NCBI GenBank assembly: GCA_002314055.1 | Contig: DCBP01000090.1 | Location: 1 to 24,843 of the forward strand | Origin: Prevotella sp. UBA1104 | Lineage (GTDB): Bacteria > Bacteroidota > Bacteroidia > Bacteroidales > Bacteroidaceae | Direction of reading: 5' to 3' | DNA: 24,843 nucleotides | Part shown: piece by piece, positions 24,671 through 24,843 of the stretch | Position numbering within the stretch: the stretch's first letter is position 1 | How the letters are laid out: the number at the start of each line of letters is the position of its first letter | Translations under genes and position numbers: made by a program | Notes under the pieces: model-generated | Seen by the model: the letters and a program-made list of their open reading frames with translations, nothing else | What the model was told of the DNA's origin: nothing | The model's database searches: none

Positions 24671-24678
24671 CAAAGATA
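24671..24678 (-). promoter_or_regulatory. Probable -7 element of the two-component operon
   Basis: The minus strand reads TATCTTTG, matching TAnnTTTG, 29 nt before the response-regulator ATG, with no clear -33 TTTG. The remaining 24679-24843 is AT-rich and shows no complete gene. An ATG at 24837-24839 could begin a divergent plus-strand gene, but only two codons are visible. Confidence 0.5.
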
Positions 24679-24843
24679 AGAATGTTTTTGTTCATAACTA
24701 TTGCATGTGTGTTACAAAGTTGTTAAATAATTTCAAGCTTTGGTATAGGCAAAAAACGAAAGATGATATTTTTAGCCTCGAAATAAAAAAGAATAACATA
24801 TAAGTAACAAGCCAAAATTATTTTATACAAACGACAATGGAGA

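Overview
The window looks like a chromosomal segment of a Bacteroidales bacterium, most likely Prevotella or a close relative. Three things point there: promoters carry the Bacteroidetes -7 element TAnnTTTG (the clearest is TTTG-N19-TATTTTTG before 13739), envelope proteins include a CarboxypepD-type TonB receptor and a lipoprotein with acidic residues right after the lipid cysteine, and two secreted paralogues end in a type IX secretion-like tail. The species is inferred; no rRNA, tRNA, CRISPR array or transposase gene was seen.

Layout. 53-5255 (minus) is a tight housekeeping operon read right to left: a small membrane-anchored protein, a DUF3822 protein, RsmD (16S rRNA methyltransferase), DnaG primase (GTG start, 4-nt overlap with rsmD) and a cardiolipin synthase. 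5424-8568 (plus) is a divergent pair: an AAA-ATPase/PD-(D/E)XK protein and, 4 nt later, a RecD-like SF1 helicase with an in-frame low-complexity insert. A bidirectional terminator at 8585-8625 separates it from 8646-13407 (minus), a TonB-dependent receptor with a downstream surface lipoprotein. 13739-15221 (plus) holds a GNAT acetyltransferase and an AraC regulator. 15360-18658 (plus) holds two adjacent paralogues of an unrecognised secreted family; the first is broken by a +1 frameshift in an AT tract. 18773-19582 (minus) is an isolated rhamnulose-1-phosphate aldolase gene.

19583-20691 has no convincing gene. It holds a 479-bp MITE-like element with about 45-bp terminal inverted repeats and a perfect 8-bp target duplication (CCGGCTTT), several nested hairpins, and a cluster of GTGAGGG-type direct and inverted repeats. 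20692-24642 (minus) is an OmpR-type response regulator, its histidine kinase, and a SulP/STAS anion transporter. A strong terminator-like hairpin lies between the predicted SulP promoter and the SulP start codon, suggesting attenuation.

No complete, obviously new multi-gene system is evident. The best leads are the AAA/nuclease-helicase pair, the frameshifted secreted paralogue pair, the MITE and the SulP leader. All calls come from reading the sequence; no database search was run.
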